From positions 43,650 to 55,420 of the forward strand of contig DDQV01000154.1 in the NCBI GenBank assembly GCA_002342785.1: a stretch of 11,771 bases of DNA, given 5' to 3'. Of this stretch, positions 1-6,866 are shown piece by piece; position 1 is the stretch's first letter, and the number at the start of each line of letters is the position of its first letter. The stretch comes from Fusobacteriaceae bacterium UBA2433 (GTDB taxonomy: Bacteria > Fusobacteriota > Fusobacteriia > Fusobacteriales > Fusobacteriaceae). Made by a program: the position numbers and the translations under genes. The notes under the pieces are model-generated. The model made no database searches, was not told the origin of the DNA, and saw only the letters and a program-made list of their open reading frames with translations.

Positions 1-191
1 TCTAATCCTGATAAACATTTTTCAACTAACATCTTTCTTTCATCTAAATTAAACCAATATTTTTTTTTATGATTATTTAAAATACCTACTACTAATTTAT
101 TTGAAAATTTACTAGCACGCCTTATAATATCTAGATGTCCCTTTGTTATAGGGTCAAAACTTCCTGCACATACTGCTGTTATTTTTTTCAT
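1..191 (-). CDS. coaD: Phosphopantetheine adenylyltransferase (PPAT), N-terminal part only
   Basis: CoaD transfers AMP from ATP to 4'-phosphopantetheine, giving dephospho-CoA in the penultimate step of CoA synthesis in the cytoplasm. The first 63 residues are present; the C-terminal portion lies beyond the window edge. The nucleotidyltransferase signature is plain: GSFDP at residues 10-14, then TKGH at 16-19 with the ATP-binding His19, followed by LDII. The later DERKML stretch also fits the family. The ATG follows a GGAG with a 7-base gap that lies inside the end of rng, and only one base separates the rng stop from this start, so coaD is the next gene of the fabF-rnc-rng operon. CoA is the donor of the ACP phosphopantetheine arm, which fits the lipid neighbourhood. 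Identity is secure from the signature although the gene is truncated by the window. Confidence 0.94.
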   Translation of the reverse strand, partial: MKKITAVCAGSFDPITKGHLDIIRRASKFSNKLVVGILNNHKKKYWFNLDERKMLVEKCLSGL

Positions 192-192
192 T

Positions 193-1659
193 TTACAACT
201 CCATTGTTATTTCATAGTCGTCATTGTTATTTTTTTTATTTTTTTCCAAGATAAATTCTTTATTCCTTATCCTTAAATAACCTGTTATAAACTCTATATA
301 GTCTTTTTGAATAAAATTATATAATTCAATATTTGTAACAAGTTTTATCTTTTTTATATCATTTTCTTCAGCAATCTCTCTTATCTCTCTCATTATATCT
401 AAGATAATACTCTCTTTAGACTTAACAGTCCCCGTTCCATCACAACATAAACAAGGTTTTTGATAATATTTAGACAAAGGAATCCCCTGTCTTTTCCTAG
501 TCATCTCGACTAATCCAAGGTCTGTAAAATGAATTATATTATTTTTTATCCTATCTTTTTTTAAACTTTGTTCCAATACTTCTACTACTTTTAATTTATC
601 TTTTTCAAGTTTCATATCTATAAAATCTATAATAATTATTCCACTTAAATTTCTAAGTCTTAGTTGTATAGCAATCTCTACTGCTGCTTCTAAATTAGTT
701 TCTACAACAGTTTCCTCTAAATTTTTTACTCCAGTATTTCTTCCTGTATTTACATCTATACTTATGAGAGCCTCTGTTTTTTGAATTATTAAATAACCCC
801 CGCAATCAAGCCATACTTTTTCATTTAAAGCTGTCTCTAGACCACTAGTTACATTGTAGTGATCAAAAATATGAAGGGAACTTTGAAATAGTTTTACCTT
901 AGTTTTAAATGAATTATCAGAAAATACTTTTAGATAGTCTACAATCTCCCAATATCTTTTCTCATCATCTATTATTAGTTCATCTATTTGATTTGAAAAA
1001 ACATCCCTTACAGTTCTAGTAACCATATCATTATCTTGATATAAGATCTCTCCTACCTTACTATATTTAAATCTTTTCTCTATATTTCTCCATTTATTTA
1101 CTAGATATTCAATTTCTTTTTTAAAGTGAAGATCCTCTTTACCCTTGGCTGCTGTTCTTATAATAGCCCCCATCTCAGATGGTATTATACTATTGATTAT
1201 ATCTTCTAATCTCTTTCTCTCACTTGGATCTTTTATCTTTTGTGAGATAGCAATATGATTATCATTTGGCATCAATATTAGATATTTCCCAGGAATAGTA
1301 AAGCGAGTAGTCACACGTGCTCCCTTTTCACCCCTTGGATCCTTTACTATTTGAACTGTTATCTCATCTCCAACACTGAGGATATTTTCTATAGGGCTAT
1401 TACTATTTTTTTCTCCTCCAAGATATTTCTCCTCATACTCTCGAAGATCTTTAACATGCAAAAAAGCATTTTTTTCTAGTTTAATATCTAAAAATGCTGA
1501 TTCCATCCCTGGCAATACATTGGCTACTTTAGCCTTATATATATTTCCATTTATTCTATTTTGTTCATTTCTTTGAATAAAAAATTCTGTGAGTTTTTCC
1601 CCCTCTAAAAGAGCTGCTCTCTCCTCAAAATCATTTATACTTACTATTATTCGATTCAT
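193..1659 (-). CDS. rng: Ribonuclease E/G family endoribonuclease (RNase G type)
   Basis: Endoribonuclease of the RNase E/G family, which cleaves single-stranded AU-rich RNA in rRNA maturation and mRNA decay. At 488 residues it matches RNase G and lacks the long C-terminal degradosome scaffold of RNase E. An S1-like RNA-binding segment covers about residues 35-125. The DNase I-like catalytic part contains the metal-binding aspartates Asp302 (in SIDVNTGRNTG) and Asp345 (in IIIDFIDM), aligning with RNase E Asp303 and Asp346. Cys403 and Cys406 (KPCLCCDGTG) are the zinc-link cysteines used for dimer or tetramer assembly. The ATG overlaps the upstream radical SAM stop by four bases (ATGA) and has only a weak ribosome site, suggesting translational coupling. 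coaD follows one base after its stop. RNase G is preferred over E on length alone. Confidence 0.95.
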   Translation of the reverse strand: MNRIIVSINDFEERAALLEGEKLTEFFIQRNEQNRINGNIYKAKVANVLPGMESAFLDIKLEKNAFLHVKDLREYEEKYLGGEKNSNSPIENILSVGDEITVQIVKDPRGEKGARVTTRFTIPGKYLILMPNDNHIAISQKIKDPSERKRLEDIINSIIPSEMGAIIRTAAKGKEDLHFKKEIEYLVNKWRNIEKRFKYSKVGEILYQDNDMVTRTVRDVFSNQIDELIIDDEKRYWEIVDYLKVFSDNSFKTKVKLFQSSLHIFDHYNVTSGLETALNEKVWLDCGGYLIIQKTEALISIDVNTGRNTGVKNLEETVVETNLEAAVEIAIQLRLRNLSGIIIIDFIDMKLEKDKLKVVEVLEQSLKKDRIKNNIIHFTDLGLVEMTRKRQGIPLSKYYQKPCLCCDGTGTVKSKESIILDIMREIREIAEENDIKKIKLVTNIELYNFIQKDYIEFITGYLRIRNKEFILEKNKKNNNDDYEITMEL

Positions 1660-2687
1660 AATATATCACATTCTAAAATTTTAGTTAATATCTCTTTTCT
1701 TGTATATTCTATTTTATTTATTATTATTTTTTCTAAGGATAGATCGTTATCTTTTTTTATACTCATCCTTTTACCAAAAAACAATCTATTTTTTTTATTC
1801 ATCCCAACTATCTTAGAGATATTTTTTTCATGGACAACTATATCTAAAGTTTCTAAATCTAAAATCTTTAAAAATCTTCCATAAATTTCTGTTTCAATAG
1901 TTTCTTTAAAAGCTGGATGGAAAGGTCCTGCCTTTATCACTCCATCTTCACAAAGATCTTCAGAAGGTTGGAGTCCTACTCTAATTATATTTATATTATT
2001 TAGTTCAAATAAGATCATAATTGGTAATACTCTCACTATAGATTCTTCTAGATCTAAGGGTCTATACTCATTGTCATAATACATCTTTTCTAACTTAGTA
2101 TTATTTATAACTAGTGTAGGATATATTCTAACCATATCCGGTTTCATCTTGGCCACCTTTTCTGCTGTTTCATAATCTGTTATCTTAGTAGATCCAGGAA
2201 GTCCAGGCATTATTTGTATTCCTAATTTAAAACCATAACTTTTTATCAAAGTAGATGCCGCTTCTACTATATCAGATCTATATCCCCTTTCAGATTTTGA
2301 TAAAACTTCATCATCTAAAGATTGAACTCCTAACTCTATAGTTGTTACACTATATTTTAGAAGAAGATCTAATATTTTTTCATTGATATAATCAGGTCTT
2401 GTAGAAAGTCTAATTCCATCTATAAGACCACTGTCAATATATGGTTTTACTGTAGCTAAATATTGTTCTTGTATCCTCTTGTCAATTCCTGTAAAGGTTC
2501 CGCCAAAAAAAGCTACTTCTTTTTCTGAATTTTTTGGTAGATTCTTTAAATGTTCCTCTATTATCTCTTTGATATCAGAACATGTGACATCAGTTTCCCT
2601 GCCATTTATCTTTACTTGATTGCAAAATACACAGGTATGGGGACATCCAAAATGACTAATAAATATTGGGATATTATAGTGTCTCAA
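1656..2687 (-). CDS. Radical SAM protein, Elp3-like N-terminal family without acetyltransferase domain
   Basis: A 343-residue radical SAM enzyme. The iron-sulfur cluster motif CX3CX2C is at Cys15, Cys19 and Cys22 (CPHTCVFC), and the SAM-binding GGTF is at residues 62-65, followed by ELGVQS and MPGLPG segments typical of the Elp3/coproporphyrinogen-oxidase-like branch. The acetyltransferase domain of true Elp3 is missing; a short C-terminal extension takes its place. Homologues often sit beside rnc in low-GC bacteria, but I know of no settled substrate, so no symbol is given. The start is TTG: an in-frame TAA lies three codons upstream, and no ATG or GTG precedes the cysteine motif. That TTG lies inside the last codons of rnc (14-base overlap), and its own stop overlaps the rng start. 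Between two ribonucleases, a role in tRNA or rRNA modification is a reasonable guess, not shown. Confidence 0.9.
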   Translation of the reverse strand: MRHYNIPIFISHFGCPHTCVFCNQVKINGRETDVTCSDIKEIIEEHLKNLPKNSEKEVAFFGGTFTGIDKRIQEQYLATVKPYIDSGLIDGIRLSTRPDYINEKILDLLLKYSVTTIELGVQSLDDEVLSKSERGYRSDIVEAASTLIKSYGFKLGIQIMPGLPGSTKITDYETAEKVAKMKPDMVRIYPTLVINNTKLEKMYYDNEYRPLDLEESIVRVLPIMILFELNNINIIRVGLQPSEDLCEDGVIKAGPFHPAFKETIETEIYGRFLKILDLETLDIVVHEKNISKIVGMNKKNRLFFGKRMSIKKDNDLSLEKIIINKIEYTRKEILTKILECDIL

Positions 2688-3381
2688 TATACTTTATTCC
2701 CAAACTATCGCATGCATATTTTGCGGCTTTCTGCTCTGCAGTTTTTTTATTTTTTCCCTCTCCTGATCCTACTAATTTTCCCTTCATAAATACACCAATC
2801 TTAAAAAATTTAGCATGATCTAAACCATCTTCACCTACAAGTTCATAGATAGGAACTTCCTTATATTTTCTTTGACTATATTCTTGTAAAGCAGTTTTAA
2901 AATCTATCAATTCATCATTTTCATAGATGTGTTCTATCTCATAAACTAGGTGAGATAAAACATATTTTCTAGCAGTTTCTAGATCTGAATCTAGATAGAT
3001 AGCTCCTAATATAGATTCAAATACATCTCCCAATATTGAAGATCTATTTTTCCCTCCAGTCGCTTCCTCTCCCTTACTAAGAAATAAATATCTACCTAAT
3101 TTTAACTTTCTTGATACTTTTGCTAATACTGGTTCACTTACCACCATTGATTTTAATTTAGCTAGATCGCCCTCTGAGGATTTTTTAAAATTTTTATATA
3201 AATATTCAGTAACGACAAGATCTAGAACTGCGTCTCCTAACAGTTCTAGTCTTTCATTACTTATTTTTTTATATTCCTTATTTTCATTTCCATAAGATCT
3301 ATGAAGTAAGGCATGTTTTAAAAGTTTTTTATCCTTAAAAGTGTGACCTAGAATCTTTTCTAATTCCAAGTATTTTTCCAT
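2674..3381 (-). CDS. rnc: Ribonuclease III
   Basis: Double-strand-specific endoribonuclease that releases pre-16S and pre-23S rRNA and processes structured mRNAs. The 235 residues have the standard two-domain layout. The N-terminal RNase III domain carries the signature ERLELLGDAVLDL (residues 43-55) with metal-binding Glu43, Glu46 and Asp50, and a second acidic pair Asp119 and Glu122 in ILGDVFES. A C-terminal double-stranded RNA-binding domain spans about 160-230, ending with the conserved GEGKNKKTAEQKAA. The ATG is preceded closely by GGTGGAG. The gene lies 24 bases after fabF and its 3' end overlaps the start of the radical SAM gene, so it belongs to the fabF transcript. Linkage of rnc to the acpP/fabF genes is common in bacteria. 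No key residue is missing. Confidence 0.97.
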   Translation of the reverse strand: MEKYLELEKILGHTFKDKKLLKHALLHRSYGNENKEYKKISNERLELLGDAVLDLVVTEYLYKNFKKSSEGDLAKLKSMVVSEPVLAKVSRKLKLGRYLFLSKGEEATGGKNRSSILGDVFESILGAIYLDSDLETARKYVLSHLVYEIEHIYENDELIDFKTALQEYSQRKYKEVPIYELVGEDGLDHAKFFKIGVFMKGKLVGSGEGKNKKTAEQKAAKYACDSLGIKYIETL

Positions 3382-3405
3382 ATCTCCACCCTTAGTATAT
3401 TATTT

Positions 3406-4647
3406 TTAGTTCTTATATTTTTTCATAACTATAGCCGCATTGTGTCCACCAAATCCTAACGATGTAGACATTCCAACTCTTATATCTTTTTCTCTAGATT
3501 GATTTGGAATATAATCTAAATCACATTCTTCATCTGGAACTTCATAGTTGATAGTCGGTGGCATTATCCCTTCATCTATTGCAAGGGCTAACATTACACC
3601 TTCCATTCCACCTGCTGCTCCAAGGGCATGACCTGTTGCTCCCTTTGTAGAAGATACTGCTAATTTTTTAGCTTGATCTCCAAAAACAGTTTTTATAGCT
3701 GCTGTTTCTAATCTATCGTTTGCTGGTGTAGAAGTTCCGTGTGCATTTATATAATCCACTGTATTTTTTTCTATATTTCCTTGTTTTAAAGCCATTTCTA
3801 TAGCTCTTGCTGCTCCCTCTCCACCTGGTCCTGGAGAAGTAATATGGTGTGCGTCACAAGTTTCTCCATATCCTACGATCTCAGCATAGATCTTTGCTCC
3901 ACGAGCTTTTGCTTGTTCTAATTCTTCTAAAATTAATACTCCTGCTCCCTCTCCCATTACAAATCCATCTCTGTCTAAGTTAAATGGTCTAGATGCTTTT
4001 AGTGGTTCATCATTTCTAGTAGATAATGCTTTCATATTTGCAAATCCTGTAACTGCAAATTCTGTGATACAAGCTTCAGTTCCACCAGCTATCATAGTAT
4101 CAATTTTTCCATGTTTTATCATCTCAAAGGCATCCCCAATCGAATGAGTTCCTGCTGCACATGCTGTTACTATAGTTTTATTTGGTCCCTTAGCACCAGT
4201 ATATATTCCTACATTTCCAGAAGCCATATTAGCTATCATTGCAGGAATTGTAAATGGAGATACTTTTCTATTTCCTTTATTTAATAAAGCTGAATATTGT
4301 TTTTCAAAAACTTCCATTCCACCAATTCCAGAACTAACAATAGTTCCCACAGAACTTGCATTTTCTTCAGTTATTTCAAACTTTGCATCTTCTAAAGCCA
4401 TCTTAGCTGCTGCTATGGCAAACTGTGTATTTCTAGCTAATTTTTTAACTTCTTTTTTTTCAATTCCAAAATCTGTAGGTTCAAAATCCGTTACCTCTCC
4501 TGCTATCTTCACAGATGTATTTTCAGTATTAAAACTTTCTATTTTTTTTATTCCACACTCTCCAGCTTTTATTCTAGCCCAAGATTTTTCTACCCCTGTT
4601 CCTAGTGCAGTTATCATTCCTACCCCAGTAATTACAACTCTTCTCAT
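3406..4647 (-). CDS. fabF: 3-oxoacyl-[ACP] synthase II (KAS II)
   Basis: Condensing enzyme that adds two-carbon units from malonyl-ACP to acyl-ACP during type II fatty-acid elongation. The 413-residue length is normal. The thiolase-fold catalytic set is complete and has the same numbering as E. coli FabF: nucleophile Cys163 (TACAAG), His303 (NAHGTSTPAND), Lys335 and His340 (STKGATGHALGAAGG). The C-terminal GFGGHN loop at 398-403 is also present. The Cys-His-His set separates it from FabH, which uses Cys-His-Asn. The start ATG follows AGGTGA at a short gap. Upstream are a strong promoter and, further away, the acpP terminator, so fabF heads its own unit with rnc, the radical SAM gene, rng and coaD. 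No separate FabB is seen; whether FabF is the only elongating synthase cannot be told from this window. Confidence 0.97.
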   Translation of the reverse strand: MRRVVITGVGMITALGTGVEKSWARIKAGECGIKKIESFNTENTSVKIAGEVTDFEPTDFGIEKKEVKKLARNTQFAIAAAKMALEDAKFEITEENASSVGTIVSSGIGGMEVFEKQYSALLNKGNRKVSPFTIPAMIANMASGNVGIYTGAKGPNKTIVTACAAGTHSIGDAFEMIKHGKIDTMIAGGTEACITEFAVTGFANMKALSTRNDEPLKASRPFNLDRDGFVMGEGAGVLILEELEQAKARGAKIYAEIVGYGETCDAHHITSPGPGGEGAARAIEMALKQGNIEKNTVDYINAHGTSTPANDRLETAAIKTVFGDQAKKLAVSSTKGATGHALGAAGGMEGVMLALAIDEGIMPPTINYEVPDEECDLDYIPNQSREKDIRVGMSTSLGFGGHNAAIVMKKYKN

Positions 4648-4691
4648 CTTTTCACCTCATAATATTTAAATTTTTAAATAACTACCCCTAA

Positions 4692-4720
4692 ATTATAATC
4701 TTTTCAATTATTTTTTTCAA
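4692..4720 (-). promoter_or_regulatory. Sigma-70-type promoter of fabF-rnc operon
   Basis: Read on the minus strand, a TTGAAA -35 box (4715-4720) and a perfect TATAAT -10 box (4692-4697) are separated by exactly 17 bases. Transcription would begin near 4685, about 40 bases before the fabF ATG. The site lies just downstream of the acpP terminator, so fabF and the genes behind it can be transcribed independently of acpP. Boxes are read directly; activity is inferred. Confidence 0.75.
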
Positions 4721-4750
4721 CTTTTAATATCTAATCTACAGACCGTTCTT

Positions 4751-4784
4751 TAAAATAAAAATGATAGGGGATATAACTCCCCTA
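4751..4784 (-). terminator. Rho-independent terminator after acpP
   Basis: A 7-base-pair stem (TAGGGGA at 4765-4771 with TCCCCTA at 4778-4784) closes a 6-base loop. On the minus strand it is followed by a T-rich run, TCATTTTTATTTTA (4751-4764). It lies 11 bases past the acpP stop codon. It would end much of the transcription coming from fabD-fabG-acpP before fabF. Confidence 0.75.
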
Positions 4785-4795
4785 CCTATAATCTT

Positions 4796-5020
4796 TTATT
4801 TAGCTGCTTCTACAAAGTTAAGTACATCTTGAACAGTTTTGATTTTTTCAGCGTCTGCATCAGGAATTTCGATATCAAATTCTTCTTCAAATGCCATGAT
4901 TAATTCAACAGTATCTAATGAATCTGCTCCTAAATCGTCGATGAAATTTGCTTCTAAAGTTACTTGATCTGCATTTACACCTAACTGATCTACGATTACC
5001 TCTTTAATTTTATCTAACAT
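4796..5020 (-). CDS. acpP: Acyl carrier protein
   Basis: Small acidic carrier that holds growing acyl chains on a phosphopantetheine arm. It has 74 residues, the family's usual size, in a four-helix layout. The arm attaches at Ser34 in the invariant GADSLD motif (31-36), followed by the acidic recognition helix DTVELIMAFEEEF. The reading frame is open back to 5086, giving 22 extra residues, but the ATG at 5020 is chosen: it has a strong AAGGAGG ribosome site 7 bases upstream, and the protein then begins MLDKIKEVI as ACPs do. The upstream extension is basic and hydrophobic, unlike ACP. It sits between fabG (78 bases upstream) and a terminator, with a possible promoter of its own, which fits the need for ACP in excess over the enzymes. 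Confidence 0.97.
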   Translation of the reverse strand: MLDKIKEVIVDQLGVNADQVTLEANFIDDLGADSLDTVELIMAFEEEFDIEIPDADAEKIKTVQDVLNFVEAAK

Positions 5021-5057
5021 GATTTTTCCTCCTTGAATTTTGAGTTTACTACATATA

Positions 5058-5086
5058 ATAGTAACAAATTTTATACAATTTTTCAA
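5058..5086 (-). promoter_or_regulatory. Possible acpP promoter between fabG and acpP
   Basis: On the minus strand a TTGAAA box (5081-5086) is followed after 17 bases by TACTAT (5058-5063, four of six consensus bases); an overlapping TATTAT gives a better -10 but a 20-base spacer. It would start transcription about 30 bases before acpP. Just upstream, the near-palindrome AACCTTT-A-AAAGGTT (5085-5099) overlaps the fabG stop codon and the -35 box. Its U-tract is absent, so it is not a terminator. Confidence 0.45.
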
Positions 5087-5098
5087 CCTTTAAAAGGT

Positions 5099-5848
5099 TT
5101 ACTGCATTATCATTCCACCGTTTACACTAATAGTTTGACCTGTTATATATGACGATAGATCTGATGATAAAAATAATACTGCGTTAGCTACATCTTCTGG
5201 AGTTCCCATTACTTCTAAAGGAACATTTCTCATCATCATCTCTTTAGCCTCTGGACTTAAAACATTTGTCATCTCAGATTCAATATATCCTGGAGCTATA
5301 GCATTTACCCTTACATTTCTTTTAGCAGCTTCACGAGCTAAAGATTTAGTCATTCCAATTAGTCCAGCTTTTGATGCTGAATAATTTACTTGACCTGCAT
5401 TACCCATAAGACCTACTACTGAAGCCATATTAATTATACTTCCTGTTCTTTGTTTAGTCATAGTTCTATAAAATGCTTGAGTCGTATTGAAAGCTCCCTT
5501 TAAATTAATATCAATAACTAAATCAAAGTCTGCTTCCTTCATCCTCATAAATAATCCATCTCTTGTTATCCCTGCATTATTTACTAATATATCTACCCTT
5601 CCAAATTTTTCCATTGTAGCTTTAGCTAAAGCTACACAACTTTCAGAATTAGTAACATTACTCTCAACAAATAATGTTTCTACATTATATTTTTCTGCTA
5701 CTTCTTTAGCAGTAGCTTCTCCTGCTTCTACTAATATATCTGTAATTACAATATTAGCTCCTGCCTCTGCTAATTTTTCTGCAACAGATCTTCCTATTCC
5801 CCTACCAGAACCTGTAATTACTGCAACTTTACCTTTTAAATTTATCAT
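5099..5848 (-). CDS. fabG: 3-oxoacyl-[ACP] reductase
   Basis: NADPH-dependent short-chain dehydrogenase/reductase that reduces 3-oxoacyl-ACP to 3-hydroxyacyl-ACP, the first reduction of each elongation round. The 249 residues are typical. The dinucleotide-binding TGSGRGIG is at 12-19, NNAG at 90-93, and the catalytic tetrad is complete: Asn115, Ser143, Tyr156 and Lys160 (YSASK). The PGYIESEMT segment at 186-194 and the C-terminal GQTISVNGGM match FabG rather than unrelated SDR enzymes. A GAGGAGGT ribosome site precedes the ATG by about 8 bases. It follows fabD after 55 bases with no visible terminator, so both are probably on the fabD-promoter transcript, and acpP comes next. The assignment is firm because of the neighbours; SDR proteins alone would be ambiguous. 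Confidence 0.96.
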   Translation of the reverse strand: MINLKGKVAVITGSGRGIGRSVAEKLAEAGANIVITDILVEAGEATAKEVAEKYNVETLFVESNVTNSESCVALAKATMEKFGRVDILVNNAGITRDGLFMRMKEADFDLVIDINLKGAFNTTQAFYRTMTKQRTGSIINMASVVGLMGNAGQVNYSASKAGLIGMTKSLAREAAKRNVRVNAIAPGYIESEMTNVLSPEAKEMMMRNVPLEVMGTPEDVANAVLFLSSDLSSYITGQTISVNGGMIMQ

Positions 5849-5903
5849 TAAAAAATTACCTCCTCAATTGTTTTTACTTTTTTCTCTAACCTTAAAGATA
5901 TTT

Positions 5904-6797
5904 TTATATCGTCTCTATATTTATAACTTCTAAACTTTTATCTATCTTTCTAACTAAACCTTTTAATACTTTTCCAGGTCCAATCTCATAAAATTTAGTC
6001 ACGCCATTATCTCTTAACTTTTCAATTATTTCAACCCATCTTACAGGACCAAAAGTTTGATTGTATAACTCTTCTTTTATATTTTTGATATCTTTTATAA
6101 ACTCTACCTTTGTATTAGATAATATTTCAATATTTCCTTCTTTGAAATTAAATTTATCAAAGTTGTCTTTTAATCTATCTCCTGCAGGTTTCATAAGTGA
6201 TGAATGAAATGGTCCAGATACAGCAAGTACCATAGCTCTTCTAGCTCCTGCTTCTTTTAATTTATCACAAGCTATAGCGATGGCATCTTTTGATCCTGCT
6301 ATAACTGTTTGTTTAGGTTCGTTGTAGTTTACTGCCTCGACTACACCATCTATATCTTTACAAATTTTTTCTATCTCAGATGATTCCATTCCAATGATTG
6401 CCGCCATAGTTCCATCTACTTCTCCTGCAACTGTATTCATTATCTCCCCTCTAAGAGCAGTTAATTTTACAGTTTCACAAGTAGATAATATATTCGCAGC
6501 TCCTAAAGCTGAATACTCACCAAGGGAATGCCCTGCAACATAATTTGCTTCAATCCCACTTTCTTTTAATAACTTAGTCAACACAAGTGACATAGTTACT
6601 ATGGCAGGTTGAGTATATTTTGTCTGTTTTAATTTTTCTTCAGGACCATTAAACATAGTTTCCTTTAGATCTAGATCTAAACTATCAAATATCTCATCAA
6701 AATATTTTTTAGCAATTTCATTTGTTTCATATAATTCTTTACCCATTCCAACATACTGGGTACCTTGTCCTGGATATATAAAAGCTATTTTTGACAT
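5904..6797 (-). CDS. fabD: Malonyl-CoA:ACP transacylase
   Basis: Moves malonyl from CoA to ACP, supplying the extender for FabH and FabF. It has 297 residues from the chosen start. Catalytic Ser91 sits in GHSLGEY (89-95), Gln11 in the oxyanion-forming PGQGTQ, Arg116 in TALRG binds the malonyl carboxylate and His198 in GPFHSS completes the dyad. An in-frame ATG exists 18 bases upstream (6815), but the start at 6797 is preferred: AAAGGAGG lies four bases before it, the upstream ATG has no ribosome site, and the protein then opens MSKIAFIYPGQG as family members do. The upstream ATG also lies only a few bases past the predicted transcription start. A strong promoter with two palindromes lies immediately ahead, so fabD is likely a control point of the pathway. 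Confidence 0.97.
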   Translation of the reverse strand: MSKIAFIYPGQGTQYVGMGKELYETNEIAKKYFDEIFDSLDLDLKETMFNGPEEKLKQTKYTQPAIVTMSLVLTKLLKESGIEANYVAGHSLGEYSALGAANILSTCETVKLTALRGEIMNTVAGEVDGTMAAIIGMESSEIEKICKDIDGVVEAVNYNEPKQTVIAGSKDAIAIACDKLKEAGARRAMVLAVSGPFHSSLMKPAGDRLKDNFDKFNFKEGNIEILSNTKVEFIKDIKNIKEELYNQTFGPVRWVEIIEKLRDNGVTKFYEIGPGKVLKGLVRKIDKSLEVINIETI

Positions 6798-6813
6798 CTT
6801 TCCTCCTTTATTC

Positions 6814-6850
6814 ATAACACGTGTAATTTATACCATATAACACCTGTTAT
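6814..6850 (-). promoter_or_regulatory. Twin 14-base palindromes at the fabD promoter, likely operators
   Basis: Read on the minus strand, the first site (6837-6850) is ATAACAGGTGTTAT, with perfect 6-base arms around a 2-base centre, and fills the promoter spacer. The second (6814-6827) is ATTACACGTGTTAT, palindromic except at the third position, and covers the predicted transcription start. The two agree at 12 of 14 bases and are 23 bases apart, about two helical turns. The placement is that of a repressor site for fatty-acid synthesis. The motif does not match the FapR or FabT sites I know; the regulator is not in the window. Confidence 0.6.
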
Positions 6851-6855
6851 GTCAA
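6827..6855 (-). promoter_or_regulatory. Strong extended -10 promoter of fabD
   Basis: On the minus strand there is a perfect TTGACA -35 box (6850-6855), a 17-base spacer, and a TATAAA -10 box (6827-6832) preceded by TGG, an extended -10. The predicted start is near 6820, leaving a leader of about 23 bases with an AAAGGAGG ribosome site. Two palindromes overlap it. Being internal to the leftward cluster, it would let fabD-fabG-acpP run apart from plsX-fabH. Confidence 0.8.
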
Positions 6856-6866
6856 ATTTTGTATGA

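Noticed and set aside
2550..2789. Plus-strand open frame of 79 codons
   Set aside because: Lies opposite the conserved radical SAM and rnc genes, is hydrophobic and low in complexity, and has no supporting ribosome site or family match.
4415..4669. Plus-strand open frame opposite fabF
   Set aside because: A shadow of fabF codon structure; fabF has its complete catalytic set in the other strand.
5021..5086. N-terminal extension of the acpP reading frame by 22 residues
   Set aside because: The ATG at 5020 has a strong AAGGAGG site at proper distance and gives a normal ACP N-terminus; the extension covers the intergenic promoter region and has no ribosome site.
5487..5933. Plus-strand open frame of 148 codons opposite fabG
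   Set aside because: Long only because fabG lacks certain codons in the antisense frame; Ser/Leu/Ile-rich shadow with no recognisable domain.
6798..6815. Six-residue longer FabD starting at 6815
   Set aside because: The upstream ATG has no ribosome site and lies almost at the predicted transcription start; the AAAGGAGG serves the ATG at 6797.
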